DNA of 64,000 nucleotides from Roseomonas gilardii subsp. gilardii (GTDB taxonomy: Bacteria > Pseudomonadota > Alphaproteobacteria > Acetobacterales > Acetobacteraceae), in the NCBI RefSeq assembly GCF_023078375.1, contig NZ_CP095554.1, positions 1,662,501-1,726,500 on the forward strand, written 5' to 3'. Made by a program: the position numbers and the translations under genes. Shown here piece by piece: positions 1 through 10,544 of the stretch. Positions within the stretch are counted from its first letter, which is position 1; the number at the start of each line of letters is the position of its first letter. Below the pieces are notes generated by a model. The model had not been told where the DNA came from. It did not search any database and saw nothing but the letters and a program-made list of their open reading frames with translations.

Positions 1-2275
<2,275 letters not shown>

Positions 2276-2456
2276 TCCCCCACACCGCAGCCCCCCTCAA
2301 CAAGGGGACACCGCGCGCAGCACCAAAGCGCACCCGCTCACCACACACACTCACACACCCACCCAACACGCCCCCTCAGAGCAGCCCGCACGCCACAACA
2401 GCAGCCTGCCCCAGATCCCCCCATCACCCCAGCATCTGGTCGTACACACTACACCC
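2276..2456 (+). other. 23S-5S internal transcribed spacer
   Basis: About 180 nt between the two rRNA genes. The strand is very rich in C and A and poor in G and T, with runs such as ACACACACTCACACACCCACCC. No tRNA cloverleaf and no reading frame with recognisable product is present. It is presumably transcribed as part of the rRNA precursor. Confidence 0.75.
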
Positions 2457-2602
2457 GGTTCCCATCCGGTGGCCTGGTGGCCCTAGCGAGGCTGCCACAC
2501 CCGATCCCATCCCGAACTCGGCCGTGAAACGCCTCAGCGCCCATGGTACTGCGTCTCAAGACGCGGGAGAGTCGGTCGCCGCCAGGCCGCCCGATGGGAA
2601 CC
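2457..2602 (+). other. Pre-5S rRNA processing stem
   Basis: GGTTCCCATC (2457-2466) and GATGGGAACC (2593-2602) are perfect 10-nt inverted repeats that bracket the 5S rRNA. They would pair in the precursor as the helix cut during 5S maturation. The pairing is seen directly; the processing role is inferred from how rRNA precursors are generally built. Confidence 0.7.
2469..2588 (+). rRNA. rrf: 5S ribosomal RNA
   Basis: A 5S gene of about 120 nt, recognised by the conserved CCGATCCCATCCCGAACTCGG block (loop B/C region) near 2501 and by a terminal helix in which GGCCTGGTGGCC-side sequence pairs with GCCGCCAGGCC at the 3' end. It follows the 23S gene by about 190 nt. No tRNA is found before the next gene, so the rRNA operon appears to end here. 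End positions are good to a few bases. Confidence 0.93.
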
Positions 2603-2795
2603 CAATCACAACTTACGACCAGTTCAGCACACTCAGCTCAATGACTCCCCATCCTGTCGGCGGCACCGCCTTCGGGCAGGTAGCTCTCGCCGCAATGCCA
2701 TGAGCTGTGCCCCGGCCGCAAAGACCTCCCGGACGGTGTATCGGACAGGCCTTCCCATCTATGATGGGGTCTTCGATATCCCGGAAAGGCGCTGC

Positions 2796-3704
2796 ATGCA
2801 GGTCGAAGGACGAGGCGTACAGTCCATCGAAGTGGGCGGCCGGCTGTTGCAGGCGCTGGTGACCTTGCCTCAACCGGCCATGCTGCGCGACCTGGCCACA
2901 GCGGCGAACCTGACGCCAGCCCAGGCGCACGCCTATCTGGTGAGCTATCGCAAGCTGGGCCTCGTGGAGCAGGACCCGCTGAGCGGGCGCTATGCCCTGG
3001 GGCCCTTCGCACTGCAACTCGGCCTCGCCCGCATGCACGCCTCCGATCTGCTGCGCATGGCATCACACGCGGCGGCGGAGATGATGGAGCAGTTGGGGCT
3101 GATGGTCACCATCGCCGTCTGGGGCACGCATGGACCTACGATCATCCAGGTCCAGGAATCCAGCATGCCGATCCATGTGAACCTGCGCGCGGGCTCGGTC
3201 TATACCATCACCGGCACGGCCACGGGGCGGCTCTTCGCGGCCTTCCTGCCGGCGCGGCAGGTGCGTCCCTTGCTGGAAGAGGAACTCGCCCTCGGCTCGC
3301 GCAGCCGCAAGATCGGCCGCGCCACCTCCCAGGCGGAACTGGACCGGCAGATCGCCGAGATCCGCGCACTCGGCTACGCCGTCACGGAAGGCATTCCGGT
3401 GCCGGGTATCAATGCGGTGGCCGCGCCGGTCTTCGACCATACCGGGCAGATGCAGTACGCCATCACCGCGATCGGCAATGCCGGCATGCTCGACGCTTCG
3501 CCGCGTAGCCAGCAGGCGGAGGCGGTGCTCGCCTTCGCCCGCCGCCTTTCCGCGGAACTGGGCCACTCGTTCACGCGGGAGGCCGAAACATCCCCGGACA
3601 CGAAGTGCGACACCGGCAAGGAGCCGGTCAGTGCCCCGCGCCGAGGTAGGCCGCGCGCACCTGCGGGTGCCGCAGCAGGGCCGCGCCTGTCCCGGAAAGG
3701 GTGA
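2796..3704 (+). CDS. IclR-family transcriptional regulator
   Basis: A protein of about 302 aa with an N-terminal winged helix-turn-helix (around residues 8-60: VQSIEVGGRLLQAL, then DLATAANLTPAQAHAYLVSY) and a C-terminal IclR effector-binding domain (GSVYTITGTATGRLFAAFL; GYAVTEGIPVPGINAVAAPVF). The start chosen is the ATG at 2796, seven bases after GGAAAGG; an in-frame upstream extension has no family similarity. The last 45 or so residues are unlike the family and run 77 bp into the convergent livF gene, so the true C-terminus could be shorter. IclR proteins respond to small carbon compounds; its position at the tail of the liv-type operon suggests it controls that transporter and the divergent oxidoreductase operon. 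The 200 bp between the 5S gene and this start hold nothing recognisable. Confidence 0.88.
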   Translation: MQVEGRGVQSIEVGGRLLQALVTLPQPAMLRDLATAANLTPAQAHAYLVSYRKLGLVEQDPLSGRYALGPFALQLGLARMHASDLLRMASHAAAEMMEQLGLMVTIAVWGTHGPTIIQVQESSMPIHVNLRAGSVYTITGTATGRLFAAFLPARQVRPLLEEELALGSRSRKIGRATSQAELDRQIAEIRALGYAVTEGIPVPGINAVAAPVFDHTGQMQYAITAIGNAGMLDASPRSQQAEAVLAFARRLSAELGHSFTREAETSPDTKCDTGKEPVSAPRRGRPRAPAGAAAGPRLSRKG

Positions 3705-4350
3705 CCTGGCCGGTCTCGAGCACATAGGCACGGTCGGCCACGCCGAGAGCAAGGTTGGCCATCTGCTCAACCAATAACACGGTCATGCCACGGCTCCGTA
3801 GGTCGCGGATGATGCCGAAGATCTCGCGGATCACCAGCGGCGCCAGGCCCAGCGAGGGCTCGTCGAGCAGGAGCAGGCGCGGCTGGCTCATCAGCGCGCG
3901 CGCGATGGCCAGCATCTGCTGCTCCCCGCCCGAAAGCGTCACGGCCATCTGTGATTGCCGCTCGCGCAGGCGTGGGAACAGCGCGAACTGCTCCTCCACC
4001 GCCTCCGCCATCCGCGCGGGGGAAAGATCGCGCGACCAGGCGCCGAGCTCCAGGTTGTCGCGCACGCTCTGGTCCGGAAAGACGCGCCGCCCCTCGGGCG
4101 ACAGCGCGATGCCGGCACCAACGCGGCGATGCGGCGGCAGAGCGGTGATGTCGCGCCCATCGAAGCGGATCATGCCGGACTGCAGCGGCAGCAGCCCCGC
4201 GATGGCTTGCAACAGCGTGGTCTTGCCCGCGCCATTGGCGCCGACGATGGCCACGACCTCGCCCGTTTCCACGCGGATGCTGGCATCGCTCACCGCGCGG
4301 ATGGGGCCATAGCCGATGCAGGCGCCGTCGACCTCCAGCATCGCGCTCAT
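3628..4350 (-). CDS. livF: Branched-chain amino acid-type ABC transporter ATP-binding protein LivF
   Basis: 240-aa ATPase of the HAAT (Liv) transporter family. Walker A is GANGAGKTTL (about residue 36), the signature is TLSGGEQQML, Walker B is LLLLDEPSLGLAPL, and the LivF-typical SVRDNLELGAW segment is present. It energises import through the membrane subunits encoded just upstream. Its ATG overlaps the stop codon of the LivM-LivG gene (ATGA), so translation is probably coupled. It is the last gene of a five-function operon read from the minus strand. The substrate is unknown: family members carry amino acids, but many relatives carry aromatic or other organic acids. Confidence 0.93.
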   Translation of the reverse strand: MSAMLEVDGACIGYGPIRAVSDASIRVETGEVVAIVGANGAGKTTLLQAIAGLLPLQSGMIRFDGRDITALPPHRRVGAGIALSPEGRRVFPDQSVRDNLELGAWSRDLSPARMAEAVEEQFALFPRLRERQSQMAVTLSGGEQQMLAIARALMSQPRLLLLDEPSLGLAPLVIREIFGIIRDLRSRGMTVLLVEQMANLALGVADRAYVLETGQVTLSGTGAALLRHPQVRAAYLGAGH

Positions 4351-6155
4351 GCCCGCAGCGCCAGGACAGGCTCGCCGGCCTCGATCTCCGGCGCTTCCTC
4401 CGTGCCGAGATAGGCAGCGGTGACGCGCGGGTCGGCCTGCACATGCGCGGGCGTGCCCTCGGCGATGGTCTCGCCGTAATCGAGCACGATCACGTGGTCG
4501 GAAATGGCCATGACGAGATCCATGTGATGCTCCACGAGGAGGATGGTGATCCCGCGCTCCCGGATGCGCAGCAGGATCTGGCCCAGCTCCGCCGTCTCCT
4601 GCGGGTTGAGGCCGGCCGCCGGCTCGTCGAGCAGCAGGAGTTGCGGTTCCGTCGCCAGGGCGCGGGCCAGCTCCGTGCGGCGTTGCAGGCCGTAGGGCAG
4701 GGAGCCCGCCGGCTCATCGGCCAGCGGCGACAGGCCAAGGAAGCGCAGGATCTCCTCGACCCGGCGCCGGGCGGCGGCTTCCTCCCGCCAAGCCAGGGGC
4801 AGGCCAAGCAGCGAGGACAGGAAGCCGTTGCGCATGCGCGCGTGCTGGCCGAGCAGGACGTTGTCGCGCACCGACAGGTCACGGAACAGGCGCAGGTTCT
4901 GGAAGGTCCGGGCGATGCCGCGGTCGCAGATCGCATGCGTCCCCGCCCGGCCGATGCCACGGCCCAGGAAGCGGATCTCGCCGGAATCCGGCTGCACCAC
5001 GCCGCTGAGCATGTTGATGAAGGTGCTCTTGCCGGCACCGTTCGGGCCGATCAGCGCATGGATATGCCCGCGCGTGAGCCGGACATGGATGTTCCGCGCC
5101 GGATGCACGCCGCCATAGGACTTGCTCAACCCCTCGGCCTGCAACAGGGGCACGGAAGCGGCCACCGATTCCGCGTCGCGGATGGGAAGGGGCGCCGAGG
5201 CATCGGGCGCGGCGGCACGCCGCTCCCCGGAGCGGGCCGGCTGCCATAGCCCGCCGAGCACACCGGCGAGGCCCTTCGGCATGACGTAGAGGGCGAAGAG
5301 CAGCAGCGCGCCCTGCACGAAATGCTCGATCCAACTCCAGCGCGCCACCAGGGCGGAGATCACCGTCAGCGTCACCGCGCCCAGGATCGGCCCGGCCAGA
5401 GAACCCGCACCGCCGAAGAGCACCAGCAGCAGGATGAAGATCGACAGGTTGAAGTTGATGAAGTCGGAATTGATGTACTGGTTCTGCTGTGCGACCAGGG
5501 CACCGGCGAGGCCGCAGGTGGCAGCAGCGATCACGAAGGCCAGGATCTTGTAGCGATGCACCGGCACGCCCACGGCGCCCGCCGCGACCTCGTCCGCCTG
5601 CAGCGACAGGAAGGCGCGGCCGAAGCGCCCCGTGAGCAGGTTGCGCAGCAGCAGGTGCAACCCGAGCCCGAGCAGGATGCAGAGCCAGACCCATTGCCGC
5701 ATGTCCAGCGCCTCGCCGCCGAAGGTCAGCGGCTTGATGGCATAGATGCCCATGGCCCCGCCGAAGATGTCGGATGCCTCGGTGACCAGTTTCTCCACCA
5801 CGATGCCGAAGGCGAGCGTGACCATGGCGAGGCTGGGACCGCGCACGCGCAGGGACGGGGCGGCGATCAGCACGCCGGCGGCGGCGGCGATGCCCGTGGC
5901 GAGCAGCAGCGACAGCCAGGGGCCGAGGTCCCAGCTCGTGGTCAGCAGCGCCGCGCCATAGGCGCCGGCGGCGAAGAGCCCGGCCTGGCCCAGGGATTTC
6001 TGCCCGGCGAAGCCGAGCAGCACGTTCATCCCCGAGGCGCAGAGGAAGTAGATGCCGATGTTGAAGAGGATGCGCAGGTAGAAGTCGTTGGTGACGAAGG
6101 CCACGGCGAGTGCCGTCGCGCCCGCCAGCAGGATGGCTGCCAGGACATGCCGCAT
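4347..6155 (-). CDS. Fused LivM permease - LivG ATP-binding protein
   Basis: About 602 aa joining two normally separate subunits. Residues 1 to about 335 are a LivM-type membrane permease with many hydrophobic segments and the FLCASGMNVLLGFAGQKSLGQ motif; from about 355 a LivG-type ATPase follows, with Walker A GPNGAGKSTF, the LivG-style signature LPYGLQRRTEL in place of LSGGQ, and Walker B LLLLDEPAAGLNPQE. The ATG at 6155 (MRHVLAAILLAG) is preferred because it starts directly at the first membrane segment and lies just after the livH stop. LivM-LivG fusions occur in alphaproteobacterial transporters for organic acids, so the fusion is unusual but probably functional. Confidence 0.92.
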   Translation of the reverse strand: MRHVLAAILLAGATALAVAFVTNDFYLRILFNIGIYFLCASGMNVLLGFAGQKSLGQAGLFAAGAYGAALLTTSWDLGPWLSLLLATGIAAAAGVLIAAPSLRVRGPSLAMVTLAFGIVVEKLVTEASDIFGGAMGIYAIKPLTFGGEALDMRQWVWLCILLGLGLHLLLRNLLTGRFGRAFLSLQADEVAAGAVGVPVHRYKILAFVIAAATCGLAGALVAQQNQYINSDFINFNLSIFILLLVLFGGAGSLAGPILGAVTLTVISALVARWSWIEHFVQGALLLFALYVMPKGLAGVLGGLWQPARSGERRAAAPDASAPLPIRDAESVAASVPLLQAEGLSKSYGGVHPARNIHVRLTRGHIHALIGPNGAGKSTFINMLSGVVQPDSGEIRFLGRGIGRAGTHAICDRGIARTFQNLRLFRDLSVRDNVLLGQHARMRNGFLSSLLGLPLAWREEAAARRRVEEILRFLGLSPLADEPAGSLPYGLQRRTELARALATEPQLLLLDEPAAGLNPQETAELGQILLRIRERGITILLVEHHMDLVMAISDHVIVLDYGETIAEGTPAHVQADPRVTAAYLGTEEAPEIEAGEPVLALRA

Positions 6156-6160
6156 GGGCG

Positions 6161-7087
6161 TCACACCTTGTCCAGGGCGCGGGCGCCGAACAGCCCGTTC
6201 GGGCGGATGGCGAGCACCAGGATGATCAGGAGGAAGATGACGATCTCGCGCCACTGCGCCTGCCAGAGCGCCACGCCGGCCTCCAGCAGGCCGAGCGCGA
6301 AGCCGCCGAAGATGCAGCCGCGCGGGTTGTCGAGCCCGCCCAGGATGGCGCCCGAGAAGGCTTTCAGCGCGATGCCCATGCCCATGAAGAGCGAGGCCGA
6401 GGCGATCGGCGCCACCAGCACGCCGCCCAGCCCCGCCAGGCCGCTGGACAGGGCGAAGGCCCCGAGCATCACCGCGCCGACATTGATGCCCATCAGCGCC
6501 GCGACCTTCGGGTCATGCGCCACGGCGCGCATCGCCTTGCCCAGGCGCGTGCGGCGCAGCAGCAGGTCGAGCGCGGCCATCAGCAGCACCGCCACCACCA
6601 GCACCGCGATCTCCTGCGGCCGCACCCCGGCCCCGCCCAGGCGCAGCACCTCGTCGCCGAAGGGGGAGGGCATGTTGACCGGCGCCGGCCCCCAGACGGC
6701 GAGGCCCAGGCTTTGCAGGATGATGCCGAAGCCGATGGTGCTCATCACCCAGGACATGCCCGGCTTGCCGGCGAAGGGCCGGATGGCGGCGATGAAGAGG
6801 AGGAGGCCGAGTGCGCCCATCGCCGCGCCCGCTGCCATGGCCGCCGCCGGATAGCGGAATCCCGCCGAGGCCGCCGGCTCCAGCGCGGCGAAGCCGCCGC
6901 CATCGTTGCCGGCGAACAGGTAGAGCGCGGTGACGCCGAGGAAGGCGCCGACGCCGATGAACTCGCCCTGGGCGAAGTTCAGCGTGCGGGTGGTGGTGAA
7001 GGTGATGCTGAAGCTCAGCGCGATCAGCGCGTAGACGCCGCCGATCGCGAGCCCGCTCACCAGCGCCTGCAGATAGGTCGCCAGCAC
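6161..7087 (-). CDS. livH: Branched-chain amino acid-type ABC transporter permease LivH
   Basis: 308-aa polytopic permease beginning VLATYLQALVSGLAIGGVYA, with the hallmark LSFSITFTTTRTLNFAQGEF segment and a conserved C-terminal loop (FSGAILGGLDNPRGCIFGGF). The GTG start at 7087 is preceded by GGAGGAATTCC, a strong ribosome binding site, which shows it begins here even though the reading frame is open upstream into the binding-protein gene. It partners the fused LivM-LivG and LivF to form the membrane part of the importer. The gap to the next start is five bases. Confidence 0.93.
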   Translation of the reverse strand: MLATYLQALVSGLAIGGVYALIALSFSITFTTTRTLNFAQGEFIGVGAFLGVTALYLFAGNDGGGFAALEPAASAGFRYPAAAMAAGAAMGALGLLLFIAAIRPFAGKPGMSWVMSTIGFGIILQSLGLAVWGPAPVNMPSPFGDEVLRLGGAGVRPQEIAVLVVAVLLMAALDLLLRRTRLGKAMRAVAHDPKVAALMGINVGAVMLGAFALSSGLAGLGGVLVAPIASASLFMGMGIALKAFSGAILGGLDNPRGCIFGGFALGLLEAGVALWQAQWREIVIFLLIILVLAIRPNGLFGARALDKV

Positions 7088-7130
7088 GGAATTCCTCCCT
7101 CTTCCCTTTCCGGGACTCAGCCGCCCGGAC

Positions 7131-8386
7131 TCAGCCCTTGAAGTCGCCTTCCTGAGGTTCTGCACCACCTCGTCGCGATAGGCGGCCAGCTTGCCGTTGC
7201 GCCAGCAGGTCCAGCGCTGGTCGGCGGCCGTCAGTCCCTCGTGCTCCGTGCGGCTGAAGGGACGCTCGTAGGTCTTGGCATAGCCTTCGACCTTCTCCTT
7301 CAGATCCTCCAGCGCCGCGCGGATGGCGGCGCCGTCGGTCTTGCCCGCCTGCTTCATCGCGGCGGCGAGGAGGACCGTGGAATCATAGCCGTGCACGGCG
7401 AAGGAGAAGGCGGAATCCGCGTCCAGCTTCGGGCGGATCCGGTCGAAGAAGGCCTGCTGGTGCGGCGTGCGGTCCTCCGACACGGTCCGCAGGAAGATCG
7501 GCTTCTCCGCCAGTTCCGGGCCGGCGGCGTTGATGAAGCTGAGATTGTCGGCCGCCCAGCTCGTCAGCACGGTGGGGAAGTAGCCGATCTTGTCCATGCT
7601 GCGCATGAGCTGGCCGATCGGCGTGCCCTGGGCCCAGACCAGCGCCGTCTCCACCCCGGCGGAGCGCAGCTTGGCGAGCTGCGAGGTCATGTCCGTGTCG
7701 CCGACGTTGAACTTCTCGCTGGCCACGGCGGTGAGGCCCTGGGCCTGCGCCACCTCCTGGAGGTCCTTCAGCCCGCCCTGGCCATAGCCCGTGGTCTCGG
7801 TGAGGAAGCCGATCTTGCCGGTGCGCGGGTTCTTCCTGGCATAGGCCATGAGCGTGACGACCTGGATGCGGTCCACGCTGCCGATGCGGAACATGTAGTT
7901 GTCGGCGCCCTCGCGCACCGGCTTGGTGATGTCGGTGGCCGAGCCGATGCAGCCCATGACCGGGATGCGCTTCTGGTTCGGGATATGCCTCCAGGCCAGG
8001 GCATTGCCCGAATTGGTCGGCCCGAACACCGCGACGACCTTCTCGTTGTCGATCAGGTCGCTCATGTTCTGGATGGATTTCGGCGGCTGCGAGAGGTCGT
8101 CGCGGACCGTCAGGCCCAGCGGGCGCCCGAGCACGCCGCCGGCCTTGTTCACGTCCTCCATCGCCGCCTGGATGCCGACCACGGCGGCGCGGCCGGACTG
8201 GGCGGAGGGCGAGGCCGAGAGGTCACCGTTGAAGCCCAGGCGGATCGGCTCCGCCTGCGCCAGCGCGGCGCGGTGCGGCAGGGCCAGGGCGGGGGCGGCG
8301 AGCAGTGCCACGGCGGCACGGCCGAAGCCACGGCGCGTGGGGCCTGTGGCCATGGCGGCCTCCGGGCGGGGGGTCTTTCCTGTCAT
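7131..8386 (-). CDS. ABC transporter periplasmic substrate-binding protein (LivK-like), frameshifted at 3' end
   Basis: A Leu/Ile/Val-type binding protein of about 418 aa after frame repair. The start at 8386 follows GGAGGAGCG; a Tat-like signal (PTRRGFGRAAVALLAAPALA) ends near ALAQ. Type-I periplasmic fold landmarks follow: EPIRLGFNGDLSAS, VVAVFGPTNSGNALAW, TGYGQGGLKDL, ALVWAQGTPIGQLMRSM. Near 7147-7156 the frame shifts: as written it reads NLRKATS and runs on into livH, whereas adding one G in CTCAGG gives NLREGDFKG and a stop at 7131. The apparent 799-residue fusion with LivH is therefore not real. First gene of the operon, delivering substrate to the LivH/LivMG/LivF complex. Confidence 0.88.
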
Positions 8387-8687
8387 CACGCTCCTCCTCG
8401 AGCCTTTGGGCGCAGCGGCCAGGAGGAGGTGCGGAGGACGGCCTGCGCCATCGTCTCCCCGTTTCCGTCCCGCCCGTTCCGTGCCGGGTCTTGCCGACCC
8501 TTGCTTGGCCCGGAGGCTATGGCTTGGCGAAGCGTTATGCAATGAACAAATCGTCTCCAACGAGATGATTTGTCCCTTGCGAATGAATTCGTTCCGTGTT
8601 TGCCTTTCCGCAACCCCGCCCGGCCCTCACTGGCGCCCCACAGGCGCCCTGGCCCGGAGCGGTCATGGAACAGGTCAGGAAACTCCA
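8387..8687. promoter_or_regulatory. Divergent control region with 12-bp inverted repeat
   Basis: The 301 bp between the liv-type operon (minus) and the SDR operon (plus). An inverted repeat ACAAATCGTCTC (8546-8557) / GAGATGATTTGT (8562-8573), 11 of 12 positions matched around a 4-bp spacer, lies in a locally AT-rich stretch suited to promoters for both sides. A second small palindrome, CGAATGAATTCG, lies at about 8580. Dyads of this size are typical operators, and the IclR regulator at the far end of the liv operon is the obvious candidate ligand; that link is inference. Confidence 0.55.
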
Positions 8688-9500
8688 GTGCTTCTTGCAG
8701 GGCATCTCGCACTCGTCACCGGCGCGGGTCAGGGCAACGGCGCGGCGATCAGCCTGGGGCTTGCCCGGCATGGCGCGGTGGTGGTGGCCATGGATCTCGA
8801 TGGCGATGCTGCGGCGCACACCGCGGAGCGAATCCGGGCGGCGGGCGGCACGGCCCATGCCCACGCGCTGGATGTCGCCGACCTGCCCGCCTGCCGTGCC
8901 CTGGCCACGCGCCTGACGGAGGAGGTGGGCGACGTGTCCGTGCTGGTCAACAATGCCGGCATCTGCCCGCGCCATTCCATCGACGACGAGGCGCTGGATG
9001 CTGCCTGGGAGGCCGCCATGGCGGTCAACCTGCGCGGCACGCTGAACGTCACGCGCGCCTTGCTGCCCGCGCTGCGCCGCAGGCGCGGCAGCGTGGTGAA
9101 CATGGCCTCCATCGCGGCCTTCGTCTCCACCGCCACCTCGGTCAGCTATCCCGTCTCCAAGGCCGGGGTGCGCGCGCTGACGCAGAGCCTGGCGCAGGAA
9201 CTCGCGCCGGATGGCGTGCGGGTGAACGCCGTCGCGCCCGGCACCTTCGCCACCCGCATGACCGAGGCGACCCGCTCCAACCCCGAGCGTTCGGCCCGCT
9301 TCCTGGCCCGCATCCCCATGGGCCGGTATGGCGAGCCGGAGGAACTGGTCGGCCCGGTCGCCTTCCTGGCTTCCGACATGGCGAGCTACGTCACCGGCAC
9401 GGTGCTGGTGGTCGATGGCGGCTACCTAGCACTACCTGGGCACTTTAGGTTTGATGGGCGGCAGGAATCGTCGTCTGCAATGTGGACATCGCACGGGTGA
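8688..9500 (+). CDS. SDR-family NAD(P)-dependent oxidoreductase, C-terminus altered by insertion element
   Basis: Classical short-chain dehydrogenase of about 270 aa. The nucleotide-binding motif is TGAGQGNG, then VLVNNAG, a catalytic Ser in NMASIAAFVS and Tyr/Lys in SYPVSKAG, and the usual C-terminal SYVTGTVLVVDGGY. The GTG at 8688 is chosen because it lies a normal distance before the Rossmann motif, behind AGGA. The gene is interrupted at its very end by an IS701-like element inserted after GGYL: the residues ALPGHFRF onward and the stop at 9500 come from the element. Removing the element and one CTAG copy restores the ending GGYLAL followed by TGA. The enzyme core is untouched, so activity may survive. 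The substrate is unknown. Confidence 0.85.
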   Translation: MLLAGHLALVTGAGQGNGAAISLGLARHGAVVVAMDLDGDAAAHTAERIRAAGGTAHAHALDVADLPACRALATRLTEEVGDVSVLVNNAGICPRHSIDDEALDAAWEAAMAVNLRGTLNVTRALLPALRRRRGSVVNMASIAAFVSTATSVSYPVSKAGVRALTQSLAQELAPDGVRVNAVAPGTFATRMTEATRSNPERSARFLARIPMGRYGEPEELVGPVAFLASDMASYVTGTVLVVDGGYLALPGHFRFDGRQESSSAMWTSHG

Positions 9501-9825
9501 TGCGAGGTGAGCAAACAGCCGTGCGGTGATGGCCTGTCGCACGGCAGGCAGGCTCGGGTGCGGCGGCGGTCCCGGAACGGTGGGCAGCATTTTTCCCCCG
9601 GCTCGCCTGGCGGTGCTGGGCGAGGCGCAGGTGCTGCAGGTAGGCGAAGGCGATGCAGGTCATCAGCGCGTGTCGGTGCAGGCCCGTCCACGAGCGGCCC
9701 TCAAAGTGGCCCAATCCCAGTTCCTGCTTGAGCTGCTGGTGTGCCTGCTCGCACACCCAGCGCGCCTTGATGGCCGCCGCCAGCCCGCGCAGCGACGTGC
9801 GGGGCGCGAGATTGCTCAGGTAGTA
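9430..9825. mobile_element. IS701-family mini-element (396 bp) with CTAG target duplication
   Basis: CACTACCTGGGC at the left end (9430-9441) is an inverted partner of the right end, which reads TACTACCTGAGC on the minus strand (9825-9814), 10 of 12 identical. The direct repeat CTAG flanks both sides (9426-9429 and 9826-9829), matching the 4-bp YTAR duplications of the IS701 family. The interior encodes only the C-terminal third of a transposase. Excision with one CTAG copy exactly restores the SDR stop codon and its close junction with the EthD gene, which proves an insertion. The right end lies inside transposase coding sequence, so an internal pseudo-end may have been used, or an older deletion removed the 5' part. 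Confidence 0.8.
9445..9825 (-). pseudogene. Truncated IS701-family transposase (C-terminal fragment)
   Basis: About 126 codons without a proper start. The fragment reads YYLSNLAPRTSLRGLA, then RWVCEQAHQQLKQELG, HFEGRSWTGLHRHALM and AYLQHLRLAQ, the recognisable C-terminal end of IS701-type DDE transposases, including the conserved region around the final acidic residue (QELGL). The N-terminal two thirds, with the first catalytic aspartates, are missing, so it cannot be active alone. It is read opposite to the SDR gene into which the element inserted. Confidence 0.82.
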
Positions 9826-9842
9826 CTAGCGCTCTGAGGGGG

Positions 9843-10544
9843 ATGCCGGTCATGCTGCGCATGGGTCTCCTCACCCGCCGGCCGGATACGTCGCCGGAGG
9901 GCTTCGCCCGCTACTGGCGGGAAACGCACGGCCCGCTCGCTGCACGCCTGCCGGGCCTGCGGGGCTACACACAGAACCTCGTGACCGACCGCTCGCAACT
10001 CGCCGTCGACCATGCGCGCGGCGACTGGGCGATCGACGGCATCTCGCAGCTCTGGTTCGACGATACAGCGGCGATGCAGGCGGCGGTGGATTCCCCGGAA
10101 TTCGCCCCGATCCCGGAAGACAACGATCGCTTCGCCATGCTGCGCGGCGTGCTGCTGGCCACGCCCAATCCGGTGGTGCCGGTGCAGGAGCCCATGCAGG
10201 ACGGGCAGCTGATCAAGCGCATGTCGCTGCTGCGCCGCCGGCCCGACCTGGATGCAGCGCGGTTCCGCGAGGAATGGTTCGGCTTCCATGCCGAGGCAGT
10301 ATGGAAGTTCCCCCGCATCGCCGGCTACACGCAGAACCTGGTGGTGCAGCGCGGCGGCGATCCGCGCCACCCGCTGCCCTATGAGGCCCTGCCCGTCGAT
10401 GGCGTGGTGGAGATGTGGTTCCGCAGCCGCGAGGATCTCGAGGCTGCCTTCGCCTCCCCGGCGGCCGAGGTGTCGCAGCGCCACGCCCTGGACTTCATCG
10501 CCGAGATCACGACCTTCCTGGTCGATCCGCGCCGGGTGCTGTGA
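9843..10544 (+). CDS. Tandem EthD-domain protein
   Basis: 233 aa made of two EthD-like (dimeric alpha-beta barrel) repeats: GLLTRRPDTSPEGFARYW with GYTQNLVTD, and about 115 residues later SLLRRRPDLDAARFREEW with GYTQNLVVQ. EthD folds are small ring-shaped proteins found with oxidoreductases of ether, aromatic and polyketide degradation, where they act as decarboxylase- or cyclase-like or accessory factors; the exact role here is unknown. The internal duplication mimics a dimer in one chain. The start is the ATG at 9843; the ATG at 9852, better spaced from GAGGGGG, is an alternative. Its stop overlaps the next start (TGATG). Confidence 0.82.
   Translation: MPVMLRMGLLTRRPDTSPEGFARYWRETHGPLAARLPGLRGYTQNLVTDRSQLAVDHARGDWAIDGISQLWFDDTAAMQAAVDSPEFAPIPEDNDRFAMLRGVLLATPNPVVPVQEPMQDGQLIKRMSLLRRRPDLDAARFREEWFGFHAEAVWKFPRIAGYTQNLVVQRGGDPRHPLPYEALPVDGVVEMWFRSREDLEAAFASPAAEVSQRHALDFIAEITTFLVDPRRVL

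Noticed and set aside
2276-2795. A tRNA gene in the rRNA spacer or after the 5S gene
   Set aside because: No cloverleaf, T-loop or CCA-adjacent acceptor pattern is visible there.
6161-8560. A continuous 799-codon frame joining the binding protein to LivH
   Set aside because: The junction residues match neither family, a strong ribosome binding site and GTG precede livH, and a one-base correction gives the normal end of the binding protein.
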